Source: JAPOXR01 sp965221815
GTDB taxonomy: Bacteria; Pseudomonadota; Alphaproteobacteria; Rhodobacterales; Rhodobacteraceae
Length of the DNA stretch: 64,000 nt
NCBI GenBank assembly: GCA_965221815.1
Contig: OZ244915.1
Span: 744,001-808,000 of the forward strand
Reading direction: 5' to 3'
The translations under genes were made by a program, and so were the position numbers. Positions 1-8,164 of the stretch are shown piece by piece. The notes under the pieces were generated by a model. The model was not told where the DNA came from, did not search any database, and worked only from the letters and a program-made list of their open reading frames with translations. The first letter of the stretch is position 1. The number at the start of each line of letters is the position of its first letter.

Positions 1-36
1 AGAGGGGCATCAGATCCATAGTTGGAGGATCCCGCC

Positions 37-681
37 ATGAGACGTTTGCCCCCCCCCCTTGACCGCCTGACGGCCCTTGCCACCGCGCTGGTGGCCCTGA
101 TACTCATGCCCACACTGGCCAGCGCCGACGTCGTTCCCGCCCACAACAACTACAAGCCGACAATCTCGCTGACCAGTGTCGGTGCCAACGTGCTGACCGG
201 CTGCGGCGAGCAGGGACGGGTGGCGAAACTGCTGTTGCGGATTCCTCCCCCGCAGAAGGATGGGAACGCATGGAACGGGATGAATGCCCTGCAAATCCAG
301 GCGACGGGCCAGCCCGGATCCTTTGAGCGCCGGACCAGTATAGTTGGTGGGGGTTGGTTACCTTGGGGGGCCACATGGGATATAGTCAGTTTATCCGAAG
401 GCGAGTACACCATAGAGGTACGGACACGAACCGGCCAGAACATCGGGTATGGCGACGGCGCTGAGATGTCTCTCAAGTTGATGAAACACCCCAACGCCCT
501 AAATAACCCCCAGGTCAGGAAGCACGAGGTGTACAGCCCGGCGATGCGCATCCAGGCCGCAGGCGGCAAGGGTTGCCAGACCCGTGCGCAGAACCCGACC
601 TGCAGGGGCTTCTGGCACTGGCCCGGGTTCGACCAGACCACCGGCCAGATGATCGGCCCGCCCACATGCCTGCTGGAGTGA
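37..681 (+). CDS. Exported protein of unknown function, poly-C tract at 5' end
   Basis: Start ATG at 37 has a GGAGG ribosome site at 24-28; the upstream TTG at 22 lies inside that site and is rejected. The 214-aa product has a basic start, a hydrophobic segment rich in Ala and Leu and a likely signal peptidase site after LASA, so it should be exported. The mature part has three cysteines plus a Cys near the C-terminus and many Gly and Pro; I recognise no family. Ten C residues (49-58) lie just after the start codon and encode Pro-Pro-Pro before the hydrophobic core. With C10 the gene is in frame. Slippage by one base would shut it off. A second exported gene with the same layout follows at 887. 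Confidence 0.7.
   Translation: MRRLPPPLDRLTALATALVALILMPTLASADVVPAHNNYKPTISLTSVGANVLTGCGEQGRVAKLLLRIPPPQKDGNAWNGMNALQIQATGQPGSFERRTSIVGGGWLPWGATWDIVSLSEGEYTIEVRTRTGQNIGYGDGAEMSLKLMKHPNALNNPQVRKHEVYSPAMRIQAAGGKGCQTRAQNPTCRGFWHWPGFDQTTGQMIGPPTCLLE
49..58 (+). repeat. Homopolymer C10 inside start of exported gene
   Basis: Ten consecutive C lie between codon 4 and the signal-peptide core of the gene at 37-681. Long homopolymers of G or C near a start codon are the classical substrate of slipped-strand phase variation; here the count gives an open frame (ON). Confidence 0.75.
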
Positions 682-830
682 CACCCATGCAAGAGCGGGC
701 CGCCAGCCAAACGGCCCGAAACCTTGCCGCAGAAGGGAAATTCCAGACTGATCCGGGACCGGCCGCTGAACGGGGTTCCATCCGCTCTTCCCTGTCTTGC
801 CTGCGGAGGCCACATCGGATAGGATCACGC

Positions 831-870
831 GGACCATCAACCGGCCATCAACCCAACTGGCCATCAACCC
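831..870 (+). repeat. Three 12-bp CCATCAAC repeats upstream of second exported gene
   Basis: Near-identical 12-mers occur at 831-842, 843-854 and 859-870, all built on GGCCATCAACCC (the first has GGACCATCAACC). They end directly before the TGGAGGA ribosome site of the gene starting at 887. They could be a regulator binding array or a simple repeat; the sequence alone does not decide. Confidence 0.55.
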
Positions 871-886
871 TGGAGGACACATTATC

Positions 887-1725
887 ATGACCCGCTGGAC
901 ACCCCCCCCCATAAGCGACTGACGCTGCTGGCCGCCGCCCTGGTGGCCACTCTCAGTGCCGCCCCCACCCTGGCCCAGACGCTGCCGGTGGTGGAACTGC
1001 TGGTGACTGACACACAAATTAGTGAAATGTATGACTGCACCAGTCCTGGTGCCTTTCAAATCAACGCCGGGGTGCAAGCCGACGGAGTTCCACTCCCGGG
1101 AGGACGACTTGAGTTTCGGGTGGCCGCCATCACCACCTCAGGCCCCAACCGCTTTGCGGATCCCCATGGTCACACCCCAAGAGAAGGACAAGCACGCCCC
1201 AGCAAGTTCCTCACCAGGGCCGATGGCACCGGCCTGATTGCCGCCAAGAATACCCACATCAGGGGCTTTGCAGAGATGAATCTGACCAGCAAAGGATTGA
1301 CCTCCACCGGCCTTTGCTGGGGCGATGACAATCTGGACACCGGCGACAGCACGGTGATGGTCGTCATCGCCAATGGCCCCGGCTACACCGTCCATCCGAC
1401 GAAAGGGCGCGCCACCTTCATCATCCAGGAGAATGACAACTGCCCCAATCCGGCGTCCACCCCCGGCGGCGTGGTCTACAGGATGAACGGCAGTTCGACC
1501 TGCATCTGTGCCACCGAGAGCAGTCATGCCAGTGTGCGGCGGGCGCTGGATCGCCCCGCCACGATTCGCACGCCCGGCGCGGATCGCACCCTCGGCACCG
1601 ATGACGACGTGACCATCGACACGCCGCCGCCGCGCCCGAGTTTCCTCCAACAACTCGCCGCCAACTTCCACGACCCGTCCTACCTCTATTGCTCGGACTC
1701 GCCCTGGAAGGGCCTGCCGGAATGA
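887..1725 (+). pseudogene. Exported protein, frame shifted at a C9 tract (phase OFF)
   Basis: ATG 887 has a strong ribosome site (TGGAGGA, 871-877). It reads MTRWTPPP and hits TGA at 920 just after a run of nine C (902-910). One extra C, or two fewer, joins the start to the long downstream frame, which then continues HKRLTLLAAALVATLSAAPT and ALAQ-like residues, a good signal peptide, and runs to TGA at 1723-1725. The mature part (about 250 aa) has several cysteines, a CWGDDNLDTGDS-like acidic stretch and a Pro-rich segment; no family recognised. It has the same architecture as the gene at 37: ribosome site, short start, poly-C, signal peptide. I read it as a switched-off contingency gene rather than plain decay, because the rest of the frame is open. 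Confidence 0.65.
902..910 (+). repeat. Homopolymer C9 that breaks the second exported gene
   Basis: Nine C directly follow codon 5 of the ATG 887 frame. Ten C would restore the reading frame into the signal peptide. The neighbouring gene has C10 at the same relative place and is in frame. Confidence 0.75.
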
Positions 1726-1815
1726 CGGGCACCCCGACCGACAACGGATCCCCCACCCGCATGCCCGCCGGGCTTGTGGTGCGTCAATCCGGGTGAGAAT
1801 CCGCAGGTGAGCCCG

Positions 1816-1842
1816 CCGCCCGCCGGTTGTCACCGCGGGCGG
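1816..1842 (+). other. GC-rich hairpin downstream of exported gene pair
   Basis: CCGCCCG (1816-1822) pairs with CGGGCGG (1836-1842), and an inner CGG/CCG stem closes a 6-nt loop. There is no T tract after it, so it is not a canonical intrinsic terminator, but it sits 90 bp past the second exported gene and before the insertion sequence. Confidence 0.4.
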
Positions 1843-1909
1843 GGCCGGAGACGCGGGGCCATGAGGGGGCGTCGGGTCCTGGCGGTCCCAGCCGCCCCCG
1901 GACCGGGGT

Positions 1910-4249
1910 CTTGCAACATTTCATACTTGTATCGGTAATCTGGCTGGTCTATATGGCGGGTCATGCAGGTTGGTCTTCGCCATTTCGATTCGCAGACGCT
2001 TGACTGGTTGGCTGGGGCGCTTCGCTCTGGTGGTCTGAGTCGGCACGCGTTGGGCCGTGGGCTGTGCGCGCGGACGGGCTGGTGCGACGTTCGGGGAAAG
2101 CCCTGCCTGTCAGCGGCGGCGAAGGCGTTGCCTGTCTTGGCGGCGCGGTTGGGGCTGGAGCTTCCGCCGCCCCGTGCTGTTCCCGACCCCACCGCTGTTC
2201 CTGCGGTCACGGACGCGGACGTTCCTGACACGGCGGTGGCCTGCGCGCTGGAGGATCTTGGCCCGGTCTGGCTTGATCCTGTGGGTGGTGCTGGCGACCG
2301 GCGGCTCTGGGAGGCGATGATGGCCCGCCGCCATCCGCGGGGCTGGGCGCGGCCACCCGGCGGGCAGGTGCGCGACTGGATCCGTGCGGCGCGCCACGGC
2401 GTCCTTGGCGGCATTGGCTTCGGGTCCGCGGCCTGGAGGTTGGCGGCGCGGGACGCCTGGATCGGCTGGTCCGCCGCGGCCCGCGCCGCCAACATCGGGC
2501 GCGTCATCTGTAACCACCGGTTCCTTCTCCTCGGCGGCGTCCGGGTGGACGGCCTGGCGTCGGCGGTCCTGCACATGGCGGCGGCGCGGGTGGCGGACGA
2601 TTGGGAGGCCCGGTATCTGGTCCGTCCCGTGGCGGCCGACACCCATGTCGGCCCGGAGCACAGCGGATACTGCTACCACCGGGCCGGCTGGACCGTCGCC
2701 GGGCGCGGCAGCGGGCGCCGGGGCGCGGTCGGCACGGTGCGGGTGCGGGCCCTGGAGGACGGCTGGCGCGCGGTGCTGCGCCACGTGGAGCGGCGCCCGG
2801 TCGGCGCGCTGGCGGGCGCCTATGACGGCATGGACATCGACTGGGCCGCGCGTGAGTCCGGACGATCCGGCCACACCGACGGGCGGATCCGCCGCCGGAT
2901 CGTTGACATGGGGCGCGCCTGGTTGGAGAATATGGGGGAGGAGCTACCGGTCATCTTCCCGGTGGCGGCGGCCAAAACGGCCGCGTACCGGCTGTTGTCG
3001 AACCCGGGGGTGTCCATGGATCACATTCTGGAGCCGCATGTCGCGGCGACCGCCGACCGCTGCCGCGGCGCGCCCGTCGTGCTGGCCATCCAGGACACCA
3101 CGACCCTGAACTACACCCGCCTGGAGGCGACGGAGGGCCTGGCGGAACTCGGCGGTGGCGGCCGGGGCAGCGTTGGCATCCTCGCCCACGCCGGGCTGGC
3201 GGTGACGGCGGAGGGCCGCCCGCTGGGCCTGTTCGCCATGAACGCGGACTTCCGCGACGCCCCGGAGGAAGACAGCGCCCGCTGGGTGGACGGGCTGGAC
3301 CGGGCGCGGGAACTCGCGGCCGCCTGCCCGGACACGCGGGTGATCTCCGTGTGCGACCGCGAGGGCGACTTCTGGGCGCGGCTCGCCCGTGCGGCGACGC
3401 ACGGCGACGCGATCCTGGTGCGCGCCAGCCGATCGGCGCAGCGGCGGGTGCGGACACCGGACGGGAGGGAGAGGTGCCTGTGGGCGCACGCCGCAGCCCT
3501 GCCCACGCTCGCCGTGTCGGAGCTGGTGATCCCGGCCGCCGGAGGCCCGCGGGCCCGAAAAGAGCGCACCGCCCGCCTGGAAATCCGGGCGGCGGAGGTC
3601 ACGCTCCTGCCGCCGCGGGAGGAGAGGAAGCACACGAAACCGCTGACCATGCGCGCCGTCTCCGCCACCGAGACCGACGCCCCCGACGGCACGGAGCCGC
3701 TGCACTGGCTGCTGCTGACCCCCGAGCGCCCGGCGCAGGGGGAAACCGACGCCGTCCACGCCACCACCGTCCTGGACTGGTACCGGAAAAGGTGGACCAT
3801 CGAGACAGGGTTCAAAACCCTCAAATCCGGGACCCGCATCACGGACCGGCGGCTCGACGCCGACGACGACCTGCGCAAATGCCTGGCCTTCGACGCCGTC
3901 ACCGCCTGCCATGTCGCCGACATCACCATGCGCGCGCGGGAACGTCCAGAGACCCCGGCGACCGAGGTCTGTCCCGAAAGGGACATCCACCTGCTCCACA
4001 CCCTGCTGGAGGCCCAGGGCCACAGGGGCGTCGAAAGGATGGAGAGGGGCGAGATCACCACGATCCAGAGCTTCGTCATCGACCTCGGACGCCTCGTCGG
4101 CACCCACCCGACGAAGCGCCAGCCGCTGCCCGGAGTGAAAAAAGTCTGGCAGGGGCTCGAGAGACTCAACTGGGCCATCCAGGTGCGCGATGCCATCGGC
4201 GAAAAACAACTGGAATGAAATCCCCTATACAAGTGTGAACCGTTGCAAG
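1910..4249 (+). mobile_element. Insertion sequence with DruA-Tn5-like transposase (intact copy)
   Basis: The element is bounded by 26-bp imperfect inverted repeats at 1910-1935 and 4224-4249 (22 of 26 identical; both share CTTGCAAC and ACTTGTAT blocks). It contains one gene that fills nearly the whole element. No matching direct repeat is visible outside the ends (GACCGGGGT left, GTGTCGGAT right). The right end cuts into an IS481-type transposase gene. A decayed relative lies at 8165-12197, and its 5' end at 12172-12197 has a similar terminal sequence, which supports the assigned boundaries. Confidence 0.75.
1963..4218 (+). CDS. DruA (DUF4338) domain fused to Tn5/IS4-type DDE transposase
   Basis: The 751-aa protein has three parts. 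Residues 1-70 form a helical lead as in DUF4338 proteins. Residues about 90-265 match DUF4338/DruA, with WEAMMARRHPRGW, GGIGFGSAAWRL, ARDAWIGWS, ICNHRFLLL and SGYCYHRAGW blocks. Residues about 290-745 resemble Tn5/IS4 transposase: a DNA-binding segment with HTDGRIRRRI, then D378 (AIQDTT), D465 (VCDREGDF) and E614 in the YRKRWTIET signature, spaced as in Tn5. DruA is known from the Druantia anti-phage system; here it is covalently part of a transposase, so it probably assists transposition, for example in end or target recognition (inference). The gene is intact, G+C rich, and starts 28 bp inside the left terminal repeat. Confidence 0.85.
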   Translation: MQVGLRHFDSQTLDWLAGALRSGGLSRHALGRGLCARTGWCDVRGKPCLSAAAKALPVLAARLGLELPPPRAVPDPTAVPAVTDADVPDTAVACALEDLGPVWLDPVGGAGDRRLWEAMMARRHPRGWARPPGGQVRDWIRAARHGVLGGIGFGSAAWRLAARDAWIGWSAAARAANIGRVICNHRFLLLGGVRVDGLASAVLHMAAARVADDWEARYLVRPVAADTHVGPEHSGYCYHRAGWTVAGRGSGRRGAVGTVRVRALEDGWRAVLRHVERRPVGALAGAYDGMDIDWAARESGRSGHTDGRIRRRIVDMGRAWLENMGEELPVIFPVAAAKTAAYRLLSNPGVSMDHILEPHVAATADRCRGAPVVLAIQDTTTLNYTRLEATEGLAELGGGGRGSVGILAHAGLAVTAEGRPLGLFAMNADFRDAPEEDSARWVDGLDRARELAAACPDTRVISVCDREGDFWARLARAATHGDAILVRASRSAQRRVRTPDGRERCLWAHAAALPTLAVSELVIPAAGGPRARKERTARLEIRAAEVTLLPPREERKHTKPLTMRAVSATETDAPDGTEPLHWLLLTPERPAQGETDAVHATTVLDWYRKRWTIETGFKTLKSGTRITDRRLDADDDLRKCLAFDAVTACHVADITMRARERPETPATEVCPERDIHLLHTLLEAQGHRGVERMERGEITTIQSFVIDLGRLVGTHPTKRQPLPGVKKVWQGLERLNWAIQVRDAIGEKQLE

Positions 4250-4821
4250 GTGTCGGATGGGCGTGCGGCGCTGCTGGCGGTGGCGTGGGTGGCGGCCCTG
4301 GCGGATCCCCATTGTGAATGACGGTCAATAGCGGTGACATGTTTGACGGTCCGACCGGGGCAGAGGGCGGCGGTGAGCGTGCCGACCTGCACCGCGTCGC
4401 CGGGTGCCTGGGCTTTCAGGGCCCCGGAGATGCGCACTGCATCGGGTCTCCGGGTCCGCCGTTTCGTTTTGCTGTCCTGCGTGAAAGCACTGACCGGGGC
4501 GATCGGCTGGCGTGCGACCCTGTCAGCGATCACACGCCCGACCGTGGCTGTCGAGATCGGATGTCCGTCCCGGCGCAGGATCGCCGCGATCTTGCCGCGA
4601 CCCCAGGCGGGACAGTCCTGGCGCCGCTCTGTGATCCGCTGCCGGATCGCCGCGCGGGGTGGTCCTTGGCGGCACCGGTGGGGCCGGCGCGACAGCCGCT
4701 CAGGGGATTTTTCCCAGCGAGACCGGGTGGCACGGGGCCCATGGACCGCACGGGCCGCGTCTGTCGTTGTCAGGCCATCACGCATGGCCTGACGCCAGCG
4801 ATGGACAAGATCCTGGCGCAT
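4250..4821 (-). pseudogene. IS481-type transposase, 3' part lost
   Basis: The frame starting at 4821 encodes an N-terminal helix-turn-helix (LTTTDAARAVHGPRATRSRW), a PAWGRGKIAAILRRDG segment and the start of an rve integrase core (APGDAVQVGTLTAALCPGRT, KHVTAIDRHSQW). The catalytic Asp expected in the VQIDTL motif is Gly here, so the remnant would be inactive anyway. The coding part stops at 4250, where the right terminal repeat of the DruA transposase element begins. The insertion of that element, or a later deletion, removed the C-terminal half, which is not found on the other side of it. Confidence 0.65.
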
Positions 4822-4981
4822 CCGGACAGCGGCATCGCCAGGTGATCACAGACATCACCCATCCTGGCGTTTCTGATAACATGGCCAGGCCAGCCAAAAA
4901 CTGGCATCGGGGGTCTCCGTCTCTGTCACATGGATCGTGACAAACCGATGGAGGACCCCACCTGATCCGGCCAGACATTTT

Positions 4982-5006
4982 CGGCGGCCCCGGGACGGGG
5001 CCGCCG
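4982..5006 (+). other. Perfect 10-bp GC hairpin
   Basis: CGGCGGCCCC (4982-4991) and GGGGCCGCCG (4997-5006) are exact complements around a 5-nt loop. It lies between the IS481 remnant and its presumed terminal sequence. No T tract follows. The rest of the gene-free stretch 4822-5189 shows only the IS end at 5023-5041. Confidence 0.5.
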
Positions 5007-5022
5007 CCGCTCAGAATCTCAC

Positions 5023-5041
5023 ATGTGTTTGAGCAGGGACA
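5023..5041 (-). repeat. Presumed terminal repeat of the IS481 remnant
   Basis: Read on the minus strand the sequence is TGTCCCTGCTCAAACACAT, beginning with TGT as many IS481-family ends do, about 200 bp upstream of the IS481 transposase start. A 17/19 match (54171-54189) occurs elsewhere in the window without a transposase, which suggests a shared mobile-element end. Confidence 0.45.
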
Positions 5042-5189
5042 CATAATTTTAAATTTCAAACTGAGACACGACCCATTATCGAACTCTTTTGGCAGCTGGT
5101 GAGATCTTATGATAATGGTCACGTTCCGCATCGGAGGAACAATTGTTTCCCCGAAAATGAATTGCCATTGTTGACATGAGGGATAGCCT

Positions 5190-7127
5190 TTGAGCGAAGC
5201 AATTTGGCGGCCGAGCCTGTCGCGGCTTTCATCCACCCATCTTGCTGCCTTTATGCGCCGCATCGGAATCGGTGTTGCCGCGGGTGACTTAGATTACGAC
5301 AGTTTGTGGGCATATTCGATCAATCACCCGGAAGATTTCTGGCGGCGCATGTGGGAGTATGCGGAGATTATCGGAGATCCCGGAGATGTTGTCCTACTTT
5401 CCGGCAATGAGCTGATGGAGAGCCGGTTCTTCCCGCAAGGACAACTCAATTATGCAGAAAATCTTCTGCGCCGCGATGGTGCGGATGAGGCGATTGTCTT
5501 TTATGGCGAGGATGGCGTTCGGCGCAGCTGGAGCTGGGATCGACTGCGTTGCGAGATATCGGCTCTGCAAAAAATGTTGGAGTTGGCAGGCGTTGGCACG
5601 GGTGACCGGGTAGCCGGTATTGTCGCGAACACACCTGAAACCGCCGCGGCGATGCTTGCGACGGCAGCGTGCGGTGCGGTCTGGTCGTCCTGTTCGCCGG
5701 ATTTTGGTGTCAACGGTATTCTGGACCGTTTCGCGCAGATCAACCCAAAAGTTCTGTTCTGCATGGATGGCTATAGCTACAACGGAAAATGGCATGAGAC
5801 GGTGTCCCGTGCGCAAGAGGTTCAAGCGGCACTGTCGAGTGTCATTGACCTGAAGACACTGCCTTATGCGGGTCGGCAATATCATCCGCAAGAGCCTGTC
5901 GAAAAAGGCAGAGAGCCAGTTTCATCGGTATCAGAAGGAATTGAATTTCGCCGGGTTGGGTTTAATGACCCTCTGTTCATCATGTTTTCTTCGGGTACGA
6001 CGGGATTGCCGAAATGCATGGTTCATGGTGCTGGTGGTACGCTCATCCAGCATCTAAAAGAACATCAATTGCATTGTGATATCAGGTCCGGCGATCGCCT
6101 GATGTTTTTCACCACCTGTGGCTGGATGATGTGGAACTGGATGGTGAGTGCCTTGGCTTCCGGAGCCTCTCTGGTGCTGTTTGATGGATCACCACTTTAC
6201 CCGGATGAGAGCCGGCTGGCCGAGATCGCGGAAAAAGAGAATGTCACCCATTTCGGGGCATCAGCAAAATATTTTGAATCATGTTCGAAGGCCGGCATTG
6301 CGCCACGAAACAACTATGAACTGCCGCATTTGCGGGTCGTATTGTCGACCGGTTCGCCCCTCTCTCCGGAAATATTTCGTTATCTTTATCGCTCATGGAA
6401 ATCAGATATTTGCGTGTCTTCAATCTCAGGTGGAACGGATATCCTTGGCTGTTTCGCCGGTGGATGTCCAATTGCACCTGTCTATCCCGGGGAATGCCAG
6501 AAGCGGCTGCTGGGAATGGATGTTCAAATCTTCAATGCGGCGGGCGCGGCTGTCACGGGTGAGGCGGGTGATTTGATTTGCGCCGCACCGCATCCGTCAA
6601 TGCCGACTGAATTCATCAATGATCCTGATCACACGAAATATCGACGCGCCTATTTCAGCAGGTTTCCCGATGTGTGGACGCATGGTGACTGGGCCGAACT
6701 GACGCCGCATGGCGGCATTGTCTTTTATGGTCGCTCTGATGCGACATTGAATGTCGGAGGTATTCGAATCGGCACTGCTGAAATTTGTCGCCCGGCAGAA
6801 AGTCACGAGGATGTTCTGGAATCGCTGGTGATTGAGTATCGGCGCGGTACTGACACGCAACTCGTGCTTTTTGTTCGCCTTCGTGACTCTGTCGCGCTCA
6901 CTGCACAACTCATTTCTGATCTGCGTCGTCGGATCAGGAGTCAGGCATCTCCACGCCATGTGCCCGCCCGCATCATCCAGGTCCCTGACCTTCCGCGAAC
7001 AAAGTCAGGAAAAATCACGGAACTGGCCGTGCGCAATGTCGTTCATGGCCAGCCAGTCAACAATGTCAGCGCTTTGGCCAACCCGGAATCATTGAACCAC
7101 TTCAGTGAGTTTTCTGAACTGGGCTGA
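5190..7127 (+). CDS. aacS: Acetoacetyl-CoA synthetase
   Basis: Activates acetoacetate to acetoacetyl-CoA with ATP in the cytosol, feeding ketone-body and polyhydroxybutyrate carbon into acetyl-CoA. The 645-aa length is typical. An AACS-type N-terminal segment (IWRPS, SLWAYSINHPEDFW) is followed by the ANL-superfamily motifs: IMFSSGTTGLPKCMVHG (phosphate-binding loop), WTHGDWAE, GRSDATLNVGGIRIG (hinge) and PRTKSGKI with the catalytic Lys near the C-terminus. The start is TTG 5190 with GAGG at 5178; the ATG at 5176 is closed by a stop after five codons. The gene stands alone between insertion-sequence debris, and its base composition looks like the core genome rather than the IS genes. Confidence 0.92.
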   Translation: MSEAIWRPSLSRLSSTHLAAFMRRIGIGVAAGDLDYDSLWAYSINHPEDFWRRMWEYAEIIGDPGDVVLLSGNELMESRFFPQGQLNYAENLLRRDGADEAIVFYGEDGVRRSWSWDRLRCEISALQKMLELAGVGTGDRVAGIVANTPETAAAMLATAACGAVWSSCSPDFGVNGILDRFAQINPKVLFCMDGYSYNGKWHETVSRAQEVQAALSSVIDLKTLPYAGRQYHPQEPVEKGREPVSSVSEGIEFRRVGFNDPLFIMFSSGTTGLPKCMVHGAGGTLIQHLKEHQLHCDIRSGDRLMFFTTCGWMMWNWMVSALASGASLVLFDGSPLYPDESRLAEIAEKENVTHFGASAKYFESCSKAGIAPRNNYELPHLRVVLSTGSPLSPEIFRYLYRSWKSDICVSSISGGTDILGCFAGGCPIAPVYPGECQKRLLGMDVQIFNAAGAAVTGEAGDLICAAPHPSMPTEFINDPDHTKYRRAYFSRFPDVWTHGDWAELTPHGGIVFYGRSDATLNVGGIRIGTAEICRPAESHEDVLESLVIEYRRGTDTQLVLFVRLRDSVALTAQLISDLRRRIRSQASPRHVPARIIQVPDLPRTKSGKITELAVRNVVHGQPVNNVSALANPESLNHFSEFSELG

Positions 7128-7560
7128 CAGTCATTGCGTTGATTTGTTGGATCTTGACCCTGCATGGAGACAGGCTGTGACCCGTCTATCACACTCGCCT
7201 TACAATGCGGCAAGATCTGAATTGTCGGGTTCCTGATTCATGCACAAATCCATATGCAACATCTTGCTCCCATGATGATGGTTCGGGAGTGATTTCGGTA
7301 TGGCGAGCGTATTTTTTCTAACGTGTTGAAAAGAATGTATTTGACAGGTCGGTGTTTGACGTGGAATCGGTGATTCCTCGGTTTCCACGAAAATACGCTG
7401 CCGGTTGTAATTTTTTCCATATTTCGGGTGCAGATTGGGCTGTCAGGCGGGTCGAGGATGGGGTCACTGTGGCGCGTCAATCCTCGCTCGGGCTTCACCC
7501 TCCCTCCAGTTGACGCTCGGCTGATGCACTTCAGAGTGGCAGTGGGGCCCTATTTTTAGG
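7128..7560. other. Gene-free stretch with an inverted repeat
   Basis: No convincing gene. AGCGTATTTT (7306-7315) and AAAATACGCT (7390-7399) are exact inverted repeats bracketing about 75 bp, inside which CGTGGAA (7360-7366) and TTCCACG (7383-7389) form a second stem. The arrangement could fold into one long hairpin or be the relic of a small non-coding mobile element. Confidence 0.4.
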
Positions 7561-8100
7561 GCGCAGATCACCGCACTCGGCACCGGGGATGCCGGGATCA
7601 ACCCGGGATCACGCGGCATCGCCATCGGCCCACCCGGGGTTGACAAGAGCCACCTGGCTTCGGCCATCGGTCGGGAACTGATTGAGACGGGTGACCGCGT
7701 GCTGATGGGCCGCACCACTGATCTTGTGCAAAAACGGTTAAACCGCGCGCCGCGAACGCCTGCGCGCATCACGGGACACGTTCCCCCTGCGGATCCACGA
7801 CGATTCCAGCAATCTAAGCCGGGATGAAGCGGAAACCACTGTCCTGTTCGAACGGATCTCGATCCGTTATGTGCAGCACTCACTGATGATCACCGCCAAC
7901 CCACCCTTCAGTGTAGGGGACAGACTGTTCCCTGAGGACATCACCGACGTGGCTGCGACAGTTCACCGCGTCCATAAAGCCGTCACCCTCGAGATGAACG
8001 CCGAGAGCACCCGCCAACTGAAACCGGTGCCAAAGACTGCGCTGGCGGCACGCCGCCAGCGGAACCAACCCTCTACAAAATCCACTGGCCATCTCCGCAA
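7561..8100 (+). pseudogene. istB: IstB-like ATPase remnant (IS21 family)
   Basis: Two overlapping frames give a damaged IstB. The first reads GIAIGPPGVDKSHLASAIG, the Walker A region with the usual GKT/S Lys preserved as DKS, then DRVLMGRTTDLVQK. After a frameshift near 7740-7800 the second reads SRDEAETTVLFERISIRY, HSLMITANPPF and VTLEMNAES, all standard IstB blocks. The N-terminal part and the partner transposase istA are absent. IstB is the helper ATPase that loads the IS21 transposase; this copy cannot be functional. Confidence 0.7.
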
Positions 8101-8164
8101 ACCTGCGGCAAAGGCACAGCGTCACAGCGTCAAAAGGACTCGCATCCTGAGTGTTGCGCACCTC

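Noticed and set aside
10..294. Open frame on the minus strand over the first exported gene
   Set aside because: It is the antisense shadow of the gene at 37-681 and has no ribosome site or motif.
1741..1909. Possible group II intron or riboswitch upstream of the DruA element
   Set aside because: Only a GC hairpin is visible; no reverse transcriptase, domain V signature or riboswitch core could be found.
2944..4209. Long 421-aa minus-strand frame
   Set aside because: It lies antisense to the G+C-rich DruA transposase; such shadows are expected at this base composition, and the composition lacks family motifs.
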